DNA of 64,000 nt from Bipolaris cookei (taxonomy: Eukaryota > Ascomycota > Dothideomycetes > Pleosporales > Pleosporaceae), in contig NRSV01000011.1 in the NCBI GenBank assembly GCA_002286855.1, forward strand, positions 310,001 through 374,000. The letters run 5' to 3'. A program made the translations under genes and the position numbers. Under the pieces are notes generated by a model. It worked only from the letters and a program-made list of their open reading frames with translations. It was not told the origin of the DNA and made no database searches. Below, in pieces: positions 11,133 through 21,995 of the stretch; position 1 is the stretch's first letter; each line of letters starts with the position of its first letter.

Positions 11133-13302
11133 TCATGGCTCGCGAATCTCAATAATCGTATTCCCCCTCTTTAAACCCGGCTCTACCTTTTCCGACTCTT
11201 GGCTCTTATCGTCGACTAAAGTCCCCATCCGCATCAGTCCGCTCTGTCGCCCCTCCCCCATCCTTTGTACCATGCGCTGGATATTTGGATGGCTAGGCTG
11301 TGGTCTTCCACCCGAAAGCCTCCTTGACAATGCATAATTCGCGCCCAGCCTCGTGCGCATACCCTCTTGCGTAGACAGCGTGCGATTGACAGGACCGCGT
11401 GGAGGTACGTTCTCATCATCTGGAAGTTTCTTCTTTTTGTCTTTTTTGGATGAGATGAAGCGCCAGAGCTCTTTGGTCTTTTGCGCCCAGATGCTGTAGC
11501 CGTATTTGGTGGAGAGAAAACCGATGATACTGAAGAAGGGTATACATATGGCGACGAGTACCACTGCAAAATTTGTGAAACTCGCTTTGTCGGGCATGTT
11601 GGTCATGCCGAAAATGGAGGTGACAAAAGTAAGGGGCTGTTCGGGATTGTCAGTAAGCTTTCCTTGCTATTTTTACACACTCTACACCCTTGTGCTTTTT
11701 TAGACTTACCATGAAGAACAAGTTGACAATGGTGAGGACTTTGATGTTGTAACCTTGATGCACGGTAACATCTGCTAATTCCACAGACTTCCGGGATTCT
11801 TGGATACTCGTGCCTGAAAAGAGCTGTTCCTGCAATGTCTCAATCTCATGTCTTCTTTCATTATTCTCAGCTATGATTGTCCGGAGCTCCTTCATCTCTC
11901 GCTCAAATTGCAATCTCAATAAGCGCAGGCGACGTCTCCAATGTTCGTTCCGTGGAGACTCTTCAAACAGTGGCCACAGCATCTTATTCCTTCCCTCCCA
12001 AATATCTTCAGTAAAGGTATCTTCAAAAGCATCGATCATGGATTTGATGCTATTGTTGACACTGCCCAGGGTCTGGTGGGCGTAGAAGTACCGACGTGTC
12101 CAGGTAAAATCCTTGTCTTCGAAAAGTCGGTTCTGCCGTAGTTTCTCGTCAAACAAGAAGCCTAACGGCGGAGTAACGAGTTCGGTGATGCGCTTGTATA
12201 TCTCGTCGTATCTCTTTCTTGCATCTCGGTATTCTGTCAAAAGAGAATGCAGAAAAGCCTCCGCGCCGTTGAGAAACTTGTGACCACTCTCAAATGTGTA
12301 GGGGGTTCCTTGCGTTGGCTGTGATTTCCAGTCGGGAAAACACTCTAATTGGAGGACTTGGTACGGTGACCAGATGTCGTGAACCCATCCAAAACGGGTT
12401 TTGGCACGTCTTGCCCGATTACGGATGCGGCGAGGGTTTTCGTCATGGAGGACTAGCGCAACGATGGCGCTGCATCGGGCCAAGGGGATGTGGTGTTCAG
12501 AATCACCACTTGTCTTGTCAGCGAGTTGCCATTGCATCGGTTTGCACTCCTCTCCAACAATTGTGTAATACTCAAAATTGAAGAAGAAAGAGCATTGGTG
12601 CTTAGGATCCTCGTCAAAAGCCCGGAACATATGCGCAGAAGATGCCTCTGTCTCGACAAGTTTTTGGAAAAGCTCGTCCATGTCGAAGGCATTGTGCAGA
12701 GTCAGATGTAGGGCGCCAAATAGAATCGGCGAAGGTTCGCGCGCAATCGTGATGCGCCCTACCACAATTTCGTCGTCATGTTTGTGGATTTCCTTGAGTG
12801 ATTCCCAGATTTGACGTGCATTGGACATGTCGTTATCGGGACTAGCAGCCTCGATTAGTTTCGGAACACCATTTTGGCCGACGTTGTAGACTTGGAAATG
12901 TGAGTAGTGGCTGCGGTCTTCTGGACTTGCATCCTGTTGAAATAGGTGAGGCTGTTTGGAAAGCTTTACAGGATCAGAGAGGATGGGTGCCAATATTTCT
13001 CTGCCGTGCAAGTTCCAGGAGTGATTCTTGAGATGATCACGGAGGTGTTCGTGGTCGAACGAGTGAGACGGAAGCTCGCTCTGGACGAAGAAATCATCTT
13101 CTTCGTCATCGCTGTCGTCTGAAAGTGTTGATGTATCGGCAAAGACGGTGTCGCCACCGAGTCGGGTGGAGCTGCGACGCAGGTGGGAAGTATCGGATGG
13201 TTTGAAGATGTCATTAGTCGAGAGGCTGTTTAGCAAGGCGTCATGCGAGCGCTGCAGCGACTCCAGCTGCTGTTTCAGCACCTCGAGCTCTGTCTCAGCC
13301 AT
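11133..13302 (-). CDS. CorA-like Mg2+ transporter-family membrane protein
   Basis: Exons 13302-11710 and 11636-11133 join across a 73-bp intron (GTAAGT...CAG) to give 698 residues. The N-terminus is a coiled coil (about 1-25) followed by an acidic stretch. A large cytosolic region of the fungal CorA-like type then leads to a long charged helix (about 450-510). Two membrane helices follow: IKVLTIVNLFFMPLTFVTSIF and, after a short loop, FAVVLVAICIPFFSIIGFL. The loop carries FGMTNM, in the place where CorA/Mrs2 channels have the YGMN filter, so the motif is degenerate. The intron falls exactly inside the first membrane helix. The C-terminal 120 residues are basic and disordered. Transport of Mg2+ is a family inference only; many fungal members of this type are untested. 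Confidence 0.8.
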
Positions 13303-14073
13303 CTGCCTGACCTGTCGCTACGTGATGTGGCCTCGAGGAGGCAGATGGCAGAAACCGAGGTCGTGAAGCTTATGCCGCCTAGCAATAGTGGTTGCTTTCT
13401 TGGCCCCCACCCAACTTCGCAGGAGGCCCAGCCTTCTGTTGAGTGGTCGACTACTTTCATCCAATCCCTACGCAAAACACTGTGGAGCAGACGCATGAGC
13501 CTCACCTAGAAGAGGGGCGATTGACCTTGAGCGGTCGTTGCAGAGGGCAAATGTAAGAATGTGAATTCGATGATGACGCTCACCGCCCTTTCTGGTCGCC
13601 AAGCATCCTGACAATCCGGTGCGTGCGGATCCAAAAGCACAGAGCGAGAGAGCTTGACCAACCTGCGCCAGTGACAACGGATCCGCTGTATGCAAAGTGA
13701 GATGGCTGGTTATCGCCTCCACCACGGGGAGCGGGTGAAGGAGCCGGCGAGGCACACGCCAAGAGCCGCCTGGGTGCATGTGCATGTGCATGTGCGTGTC
13801 TAATTCCCCACCTAAGCGCTCCATACTCGCCACCATTCCGCAAACCAACTGGCAGTGATATATGTCTAGATTCTACAGAGCCGCTTAGAAGACCAAGCGA
13901 ACAATCTAGTAGATGAAAATGGACCAATGCAGATGGACCAGGGACAGCTCCGCCCGCTCATGCGTCATTGGTGCTCGCTTATCCACCCCAATCCACAAAA
14001 TTCCCCGATGCTACCCACGCATTTCATGCCTTTCAATTTGCAGCCGTTGCCAGTCGGGCGTTGAAGAACTACA
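13303..14073. other. Divergent promoter region
   Basis: These 771 bases separate the CorA-like gene (-) from the amidohydrolase gene (+). A short run of alternating CATGTG units lies near 13778-13796. No further element is identified. Confidence 0.5.
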
Positions 14074-16057
14074 ATGCCCTCCACAGGCGTCTACTTCTGG
14101 CTGTCCCTCCCGGTAGTGTTGGTGGCCCTCATCTATCAGCTTGGACCGCCGGCTTTCATTGGTGAACGACTCCCAAACTTGCGCGCCACGACTCATTGCT
14201 ATAAATCTCTCAGAACCTTATCTCCGGAGCTATTACACGCAGATTGTTTCACAGTCAACGACGGCCTTTTCTCAAGTGTCTTCGCCGGTGATGCTTCTTC
14301 CGATGAGGTCAAGGAGGCGCGTACTGGATACGTGTACCCAGGCTTGTGGGACGGGCACGGCCATCTAATACAGTTTGGAGAGTCTCTAGATTCTGTGAGC
14401 TTATTTGGTACGAGCTCAATGGCTGAAGTCCAGGAAAGGCTACTTGAGTACAAAGCGGGCCGTCCCGATGAGGGCACAAGCGATCAGTGGCTGAGGGGCG
14501 TAGGCTGGGATCAGGCGCATTTCGAACGGTGGCCAACCTCAGTACGTGTCATCAATACCTTGATGAGCCAATCACCCTTAGACAAAAACATGCGACAAAT
14601 TCCATGGTGTCTTAAAAAATATTCGTGGTGGAACAACTACAGTGGTCATATATTACCATTATTTTTGCTAAACACCATTGGCCTTTGTCGCGATGTTTTT
14701 GTTTGATGGGTGCAGTTTTTGCTGAAATTGTTTGCTGACTTAACTGTAGTCAGATTTAGAAATATCTAAACACTTCAAAGACCTCTATGTAATGCTGGAC
14801 CGGGTGGATGTTCATTGTATTTGGGTTTCTGAAAAGGTACTCGACCTTCTTCCCTCACCGCTACCAGATGTGCCTGGCGGCGAGATACCTGAGAAGGGTG
14901 TATTCTGCGACAATGCCATGGACATCGTTCTGGAACACTATCCCAAGCCTGACGCAGCGCGGAAAACCAAGTTCATCAAAGCTGCAATGGCCAACTTGAA
15001 CCAGTATGGTATTGTGGGGATGCACGACGCTGGAGTCGTTCCAGGAGACCTGAAGCTATATGAGAAGCTCGCAAATGACGAAGACTGGACTGTTAGAGTG
15101 AACGCGATGATTGAATGCGACACTAGAAACACCTTTTGTCCAGAGGCAGTGCAGAAAATTAGCATGCCAAACGGAAAATTCCAAGTCAAGAGTGTGAAAC
15201 TCTTTGCAGGTATGTACTAGTTGGTGTCTGTCTAAAGGAGGTGCTGACATGGCAAAGATGGGGCACTGGGCAGCTGGGGCAGCGCAATGCTCGAACCTTA
15301 TAGCGACAAACCCACGTCATCGGGCTCGCTCCTTGTCAATGCAACCACATTGTCAGAAGTTACGCTCAAGTGGGCCGAACAGGGATACCAAGTCAATATT
15401 CATGCCATAGGGGACCTTGCGAACAGGCTCGCTATTGATGCTTTCGAGACAGCCTTGAAAACGGTGTGCCCCAATGTTACTCCCTACGAATGCCAAGTAC
15501 AACGTCGTTTCCGGATTGAACATTTCCAAATAGTCCACCCGAATGACCAGGTCCGAATAAAAGAGCTTGGCATCATCCCATCTATACAACCTACACATGC
15601 GACCTCAGATATGGACTATGCGGAAACTAGGCTCGGCCGCCAGCGTACAAGCGACTCTGCATATCGTATGCGTTCAATGGTATCTCAGGGGCTGGTTCTA
15701 GGCAGTGATTTTCCAGTTGAGCCTGCCAGCATCTTTGAGGGCATATACGCAGCCACCACGCGACGGAGCCCAAAAACAGGTCTAGATGCGGACGGCGGTA
15801 GAACTGGTTGGTATCCTGAAGAAAGAATCAATTTTGAACAAGCACTGAAGGGTTTTACCGTTAACCCTGCATACGCCGCATTTCTAGAAGGCAAAGCTGG
15901 TGTCATCGAAGTGGGGGCGTATGCAGACTGGATTGTTGTCGACGAGGACTTGGAGAGAATGGACTTTGAATCATTACGGAAGGCAACAGTAAGGGAAACA
16001 TGGGTTGGCGGGAAACTGGTCTACCAAAGGCCCAGCGACGGACAAGTTTCCCGTTAG
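14074..16057 (+). CDS. Membrane-anchored amidohydrolase (YtcJ-like, Amidohydro_3)
   Basis: Exons 14074-14541, 14750-15209 and 15258-16057 give 575 residues; introns are 208 and 48 bp. The enzyme belongs to the metal-dependent amidohydrolase superfamily, Amidohydro_3 branch, which hydrolyses amide or related C-N bonds. An N-terminal hydrophobic helix (about residues 7-22) acts as a signal anchor. Metal-site motifs are visible: GLWDGHGH (HxH), HDAG, NIHAIGD (His), RIEHFQ (His) and GSDFPVEPAS (Asp). The splice at 15209/15258 rebuilds the conserved KLFADGALGSWGSAM. The first intron is unusually long and AT-rich for this window. Substrate unknown; homologues in fungi are mostly annotated as exoenzyme regulatory or amidohydrolase proteins. 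Confidence 0.85.
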
Positions 16058-16680
16058 AGGCACCAAAAGACAATACCCGCCCACGAATCTCTCCACCCCC
16101 ACGCCTCAAATGACATGCGCGGGCTGTCCCGACGTATCATATTTCTCCGTGTCTCTGGCGGCTCTGGCGGCTCCTGTGATCTCCCACGTAACTATCCCCT
16201 TCACGTCTGTTCTAAACCAACTCTAGAAGCAAGCAGCGGGACCTGATTTGCTTTCACGTAGGGCTTAGAGCTGCAGAATGTACTGTTTCCCCGCTTACAA
16301 CGTCAAACTCTGCAGCTCTACCACAAACACGTGTTTTCAATGCACAACTAACCCCACGTATTCCTATTTTATCGCCGAATTTCCTTAGTCTAACCTAAAA
16401 CTCTCACATGACCAGCACGGTGCTCACGTGTGCTTGGCCAACCAGCGCCACTACATTGATGCTTATTATTTTGATCAAGTGGTTTGCACAGAAAAGAGTT
16501 TGCTAGTCTTCACCCACGCGCCCCACGCGCCTCACTCTTGAAACTTGATGCCTAATAGTGGTTCTGGAAGTCTTTGATACATAAGACATTTGCTATTTTA
16601 ACCACTGCTGCAATCTGTATTCTCACCTTACATGCTACCAATAAGAAGATACCAAGAAAGCACGTTGTTGAACATTCAAT
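16058..16680. other. Upstream region of nicotianamine synthase gene
   Basis: These 623 bases hold the presumed promoter of the downstream gene. Two palindromic CACGTG hexamers occur at 16328-16333 and 16425-16430, together with several CACGT half-type sites between 16190 and 16360. CACGTG is the core bound by fungal bHLH factors, but regulation here is only a guess. Confidence 0.4.
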
Positions 16681-17822
16681 ATGGCGACCACTCAACTTCC
16701 CTCAACTACTGATGTATCCAAGCCGACGCCCTTGGCCAAGACCCTCATGGTTACCCCTCCTGTCACTCCAAATGGAACAAGCGCAGCAGCACACCAGCTA
16801 GTGGCTGAGATAAGAGATATTCAATCCAGACTTAGTGAGCTATCATCACTAGCGCCCTCACACCAGGTCAACAACCTCCTGACACGTCTGGTAAATCTAT
16901 GTGTGGTACCTTATAGCGCCGAATTCACCACCTACTTCTTCAACATAGCAGGTGTGGAGCAGCTTTGCGATAAGTTACGTCCAATATGTTCCGAGGCCGA
17001 GGGGGAGCTAGAAAAGTTTCATGCAGAGCGAATGTTAAAAGAACTGGGTATGTCACCATAGTTGAAAACTCTCCCCTGAAGACAAAGAAAAAGTGCTAAT
17101 ATTTCTGTAAAGACACCAGCCAAGAAGCGGCCTCGATTACCATCCTCCAATCATTCCCTTACTACAACAACTACGTTGACCTCTCCCGCCTGGAAGCCTC
17201 ACTTATCAACGCCTTCGCCTCCTCACCACCAACCTCTATTGCCTTCATTGGCTCGGGTCCTCTACCCTTGACATCCCTGTGCTTCCTATCCCAATACCCC
17301 AACGCACACATTCACAATATCGACTGTGACGCCACTGCCCTGCGTTTCAGCGCTGCTCTATGCACTAAACTGGGGTTCTCGAAACGCATGAGCTTTACCA
17401 ACGAAGACATCATGCAGGAGGCCTCCGAGGCCAAAGTTCCTTGGACAAAATCACAAGTCGTATTCTTGGCTGCGCTTGTGGGAACCGATACGCGATCCAA
17501 GCTGAAGATTCTGAGGGATTTTGCTGCAAGGTTACAGCCTGGCTGTTTAGTTGTGGCGAGGAGCGCGAGGGGTATGAGAAGTGTGCTTTATCCCGTAAGT
17601 TGTCATCACCTTTTTTTTCTTGAACACACGGAAGGATGCACCTTTGCAATCAACAATGTGCTCAAGACAATTGTTCTGGATGTGTGTTGGCTAACTGGGG
17701 CAAACTAGATTCTGCAACTGTCCGAGGAATTGCAAACGATTGGACTGGAAATGCTGGCTGAGCTGCACCCATGGACGGATGTTGTAAATTCTGTCATTGT
17801 GCTTCGTGTAAAGGAGAGGTGA
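16681..17822 (+). CDS. Nicotianamine synthase
   Basis: Exons 16681-17047, 17113-17594 and 17709-17822 give 320 residues, the usual family length. Nicotianamine synthase condenses aminocarboxypropyl groups from S-adenosylmethionine into nicotianamine, a chelator of iron, zinc, copper and nickel, or a related product in fungi. The Rossmann-like core is evident: IAFIGSGPLPLTSLCFL, then YPNAHIHNIDCDATA (SAM-binding acid), QVVFLAALVGTDTRSKLKIL, and LQPGCLVVARSARGMRSVLYP. The N-terminal helical part has the family's spacing (LVNLCVVPYSAEF). Introns are 65 and 114 bp, and frame is kept at both. The gene is in tandem with the amidohydrolase upstream, about 620 bp away. The exact product (nicotianamine or a thermonicotianamine-like variant) cannot be decided from sequence. 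Confidence 0.9.
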
Positions 17823-18566
17823 AGGCGGTTCAAGATTGACTACGGAGACGGACAGTAAAAAGGGGTATAACTCATGTCTATGACTAATCTCTGGGTTCAT
17901 TGCGAAGATTGCATTTTGGATGTGGTCATGCATCAGTGGATGGGAAGGATCTACACGGTTGATTTCTGAGCTTGTTGCGACGGGTGGATCTTGGATTTGG
18001 TGGTGTGCTAGTGCACCATGGATCTGATGGAACAGATCCTTGGCGCCTCCTTTGGATTTAGCCGTTTCCCGTTGGGGATCTCAAAGAAATATTCAAACAA
18101 TAATAATGATATGTGCTGTACCACAGACACACCTTGAAAGCAGTTGGTGGGTTAGCGAGTGCGCATGCTGTATGCAGCAAGTCCCATTAAGCGAAAATAC
18201 CACCCCATAGCACTCTGGCCGCTTTGAATGTCCGCTGCTCTGGCTGTTTGGTCGCTGCATTCGTTTGATATTTCACCGATCGTTTAGAACATACAGCTAC
18301 TAGCCTTACAGTCTATTAATCCTCATGGGATATTTTCGAAACATGTATGCTGCTGCCTTACTAGTCACGAGCTGTTCGGCGGGATGGACCGGAGAGTGTG
18401 GTATTACGGACGCCTTATATCGGTCAACCGACCTACCGAACATCACGTTCAAAGTGGTTCAAAAGCCCCAGTATCTGCCTCTGAAAATCTAGGAATATCA
18501 GGTATCAATAAAAAAAATATTCAGCTACCCTCCAAAACTCAGTTTTCAAGATAGAACGGCTCTGTG
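17823..18566. other. Intergenic, no gene seen
   Basis: These 744 bases hold the 3' flank of the nicotianamine synthase gene and the promoter of the alpha/beta hydrolase gene. No element is recognised. Confidence 0.5.
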
Positions 18567-19559
18567 ATGGAGTCCCACGAAAACGAACCGGAACCAAGTC
18601 GAGATCCTCAAAGTCTTCCATGCGACTACAATCTTGACTACAGCAGCTCCAAAGTATTCACCCTCCCCGACGGACGAAAGCTAGGATACGCAGAATACGG
18701 ATTGCCAACCGGCGACGCAATTCTCTACCAACACGGCCTGCCCGGCTCTCGTCTCGAAGCCGCCTCCTACCACGACCTCGCCATCTCCCTAGGTGCCAGG
18801 ATCGTCGCCATCGACAGACCAGGCATAGGTCTAAGCTCACCATGTACCTCCCGGGTCCTTCTCTCTTGGCCCAAAGACATCGAACACCTCACCCAGCACC
18901 TGGGCTTGAAAACATACTCTATAATGGGCGTGTCGGGAGGCGGGCCATACGCCCTCGCCTGTGCCTTTGCTCTTCCTCCCGCAAACCTAAAATGTGTGTC
19001 TATAATCTGTGGCTTGGGGCCCCCCGATATGAGTATGTGGAACGCCGATATGGTACACTGGCTTAGTTTCCCCTTCGGGTGGCGCTTCGCTCCGGATTTT
19101 TTACTAGAATGGTTCTTTCGACTCGACGTTTTCGGTTGCATGGAGCTGAGCGATGAGGAGAGGTTGGCTAAGATGATGGAGCCGTCCCGTCTCGCTTCCA
19201 TCAGGAATTCCAAGGACCGACAGATTTTGGGCAATGAAGCGTTTCTGCGTGTGGCGCTCAAGGCGAGTCGTGAGGCGCAAAAGCAAGGGTTTGGGGGTGT
19301 AGCGCTGGATGGGCGGGTTGTGTGTCGGGAGTGGGGGTTCAAGATTGAAGGGATTAGAAGGGATTCGCCGGTTAAGCTGTGGTATGGCAAGGATGACGTT
19401 TTTGTTCCGCCAAATCATGGGGTCGAGACTGCGACCAGGCTGGGGGGTGCTGAGGGGAAGGTTGTGTTGAGGTTGGAGGAGGATGATACGCATTATAGTA
19501 TTTCGCAGGATTGGAAGAAGGAGCAGCTTGAGGCTATCCTTGTGGAGATGCGAGAATGA
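18567..19559 (+). CDS. Alpha/beta hydrolase
   Basis: This intronless gene encodes 330 residues. It is a soluble alpha/beta-hydrolase fold enzyme. The nucleophile elbow GVSGGG places the catalytic serine at residue 123. The oxyanion-loop region is HGLPGSR (56-62), and DRPGIGLS lies at 83-90 as in the fold. The likely acid is Asp276 or Asp277 in WYGKDDVFVPP, and the general base is His309 in DDTHYS. There is no signal peptide. The ATG at 18567 is preceded directly by GTG and is the first ATG in frame. Substrate is unknown; esterase, lipase-like or epoxide-hydrolase-like roles are all possible. The 3' half of the gene is G-rich on the coding strand compared with the 5' half. Confidence 0.88.
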   Translation: MESHENEPEPSRDPQSLPCDYNLDYSSSKVFTLPDGRKLGYAEYGLPTGDAILYQHGLPGSRLEAASYHDLAISLGARIVAIDRPGIGLSSPCTSRVLLSWPKDIEHLTQHLGLKTYSIMGVSGGGPYALACAFALPPANLKCVSIICGLGPPDMSMWNADMVHWLSFPFGWRFAPDFLLEWFFRLDVFGCMELSDEERLAKMMEPSRLASIRNSKDRQILGNEAFLRVALKASREAQKQGFGGVALDGRVVCREWGFKIEGIRRDSPVKLWYGKDDVFVPPNHGVETATRLGGAEGKVVLRLEEDDTHYSISQDWKKEQLEAILVEMRE

Positions 19560-20024
19560 GTCGGTCGATTATAGGACGTTTACGATATCTTTTTCTCCAA
19601 CTCGGAGTAAATGTTGTATTGTTAGTGTTTTTCTTGTGCTGGTGCGAAAGCAATGGTATTTTGAATAACATATGGTAAATTAAATCTTCGATGAATCCCA
19701 ATCGTAAAAGGCATGATCAAGTCTCCTCCTCAAACACCAACACATATATATGATTTTGCCCACATACTCCTACAATAAGCACTAACTGTCCGAACCTAAA
19801 TCAGGCACTGAGGGAGTGATCGCGTGACTCCGGTTCCCCACGGATACCTGTGCACGGACCCAGGAGTACATCAACCCTTTTTCCTTTGAACGTAGAACAG
19901 AGATAGCAATGAACCATAGTTACTTGCCACCCCCACTTACCCGCACGCTGTGTACACCGTGCAACTAACTGTATTGACTTAGACATCTTGCTAACACCAA
20001 GCGCTGGCTAGCCAATAGAGTCCA
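19560..20024. other. Intergenic between convergent genes
   Basis: These 465 AT-rich bases separate the hydrolase 3' end from the LysM remnant. No gene or repeat is seen. Confidence 0.5.
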
Positions 20025-20430
20025 TTAAACACTAACACTATTATTCCACTTAACAAAGTCTGCAAAAGTGATATTATGGTAGCTGATGATTTGGCTGCAC
20101 GATACACCCTTCGCTATGTAATCAAGCTTCTTGCAATTTGTGATCATACCAGGCTGAGTCGGCTGCGATGTTTGGATTCTGTTCCCAGCATAGGTTATAG
20201 GGGTCGGCTTTGTAGTTGATCCCCCGATAACGCCAACGCATACATTGACATTTGCCTGCATGTTAGTGCAATCGCTGCCCACCGTGGGATTTCATTTGAC
20301 AAACTCAGCCAAGGTAATCTTTTGGTAGCTTATGGTTTGGCTACAAACAACCCCTGGCGCAACCAAGTGGAACTTGTTACAATTGATCACCATGCCAGGC
20401 TGGTTGACGTTGGTGTGCGTTAGCGGAAAT
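20025..20430 (-). pseudogene. Two-LysM secreted protein remnant
   Basis: Two LysM modules can be read on the minus strand. One covers about 20410-20290 and the other 20160-20040, each with a Cys after the start of the module (VINCNKF and ITNCKKL), a VxCSQxISY core and a FVKW-type end. LysM proteins bind chitin or peptidoglycan fragments and many are secreted effectors. The first module ends at an in-frame TGA (20293-20295) where the family has Trp; the frame is otherwise continuous into the linker with C-V-G-V and the second module. I could not find a signal peptide or a proper 5' exon upstream. I therefore call it a pseudogene, although a sequencing error at one base cannot be excluded. Confidence 0.6.
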
Positions 20431-20604
20431 GAGACAGGTCAGGACCGTAAGCTTTCCTGTAGTATCACATCCACGAGATACCATTACCCAAACAAGCTGA
20501 TCTAATATGAAAGTTTCATGAAAGATAACTCAAAATATGCTCTTTCATTATGGGACAAGCAGCTGATCTCTCATTGTTAAAAATGCTGAAGTATTAACAT
20601 TATT

Positions 20605-21290
20605 CTATGATTGCAGCATGCGGTAAGAAATTGCGGGAATTGGAAAAGGTATAATTACAGGAGCGAGAGGACGGCGAAGCCTGTAAAGATAGTCACATGA
20701 ACCAAAAGCATTTGATCGCTCCCGAACTTGGTATTCCGCGATAACTTCGGCCCGACATTTTCGCACAAGTCCCATCACATTAGGCCAGGTTTGGTCTGGG
20801 GATTCAGCATGTTGGAGCATAAGCTCAACAAACTGATCGGCAAGAGTGTTGTTGAGTGGAAGGGCACAGGAGTTTGTGGGCTGTATTCCAGGCGTCAGGA
20901 TAGGACACAGCCCGGTAGAGCTGACTATCTCTTTCTCTATGCGCATAGAGGCAACTAGGGTAGCACATGGACCCACATTGGTAAGATCAGGTACATCTCC
21001 ATTTTCAGGATCTAGACCAAAGGTGACAAAGCCGGAAGACATAACACTGGGGTCAGGATCAGGTGAGACCTCACCAGTGGATTCGTTGCAGGAGTATCTA
21101 ATACCGAAATCATAGCGCATAAGCAGTCTTCGGGACGTGGTATTGATGATTTGAATGACTGGATCAATGATGAGGTGCGCGTCTTGGGGCGGAGCCGGCT
21201 TTTCGATGCCTGGAACCACAGGAGTCCATCCTCCATTAGCGATAAGGATGTCCGTAGAAGGATCTCTGTCAAGCGCGCTGATTTTCCAGT
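20605..21290 (-). pseudogene. Remnant of a secreted fungal protein (DUF7136-like)
   Basis: An open frame runs from about 21290 to the stop at 20605 with no ATG at its head. It reads like the middle and end of a secreted protein: Asn-glycosylation sites (NTTS, NNT) and paired cysteines spaced as in small extracellular proteins (TGLCPILTPG, TNSCALPL, VRKCRAE). It most resembles the DUF7136 family of fungal secreted proteins, recognised by eye only. Upstream, bases 21300-21400 look like broken family sequence in shifting frames, so the 5' end has probably decayed. It may be an intact gene with a missed first exon. It sits directly upstream of the LysM remnant on the same strand. Confidence 0.4.
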
Positions 21291-21299
21291 TCCAATGAA

Positions 21300-21995
21300 C
21301 ACTGTACGACCGCGCCGCAAAGCCATTGGTGAGGATGGCTCAGCTCATTCATGTGGCTATGAGAATTGCTTTGCTAATTCAGTTCAAAGAGCGTAGTGAT
21401 AGAAGGTAAGCGAAGGCAGGCGAGCTATGGTGAAAATACTGTTTGCATTATCACAATAAAAAGAACGATAAACGCAAATGAGGAAGTAGGAATGATAGAG
21501 TTTTCTCAGATGGTGTTGTGGCTGTGTTGTGATGAGGTACAATACGTAATACAACGTACCGGACGCATGGAGCTCGTTACAGTTGAACAATGCACTTCAA
21601 CAAGAATCATTACACCAAAGCGGAGTCTAAACCCATATCCATAGCAATGCTATTACCGCATTCCCCCCTCCTAGATGAGTACCTCTATGCTAAAAAATAC
21701 CGATTATCGATGATAGATGCTCCCTTCAGAAAAACGACAAAAATAACAGAAAGAGAAACGGTAAAAGAGGGACAAGAGGGTATAATTGAGGCAAATAACG
21801 CCAACTACGCATGATTTAGTTTTAGAAAAAGGGGGGTAGGGTAGGGGGTAGGGGTGGGGAGGGCGAAAGTGCTGTGCGAATCAGGGATGTCCTGACCGAA
21901 TCGTCTTATAACCAAAAGACTATCATGCTGGCGATCCGATGTAGCTTCTAGAAGAAAAAAACAAGGAACAATGCCTAAGAGCACCGATAAGATTG
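21300..21995. other. AT-rich intergenic region
   Basis: About 700 bases lie between the decayed secreted-protein locus and the last exon of the FYVE/RING gene. A G-rich simple stretch occurs at 21830-21865. No gene is supported. Confidence 0.5.
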
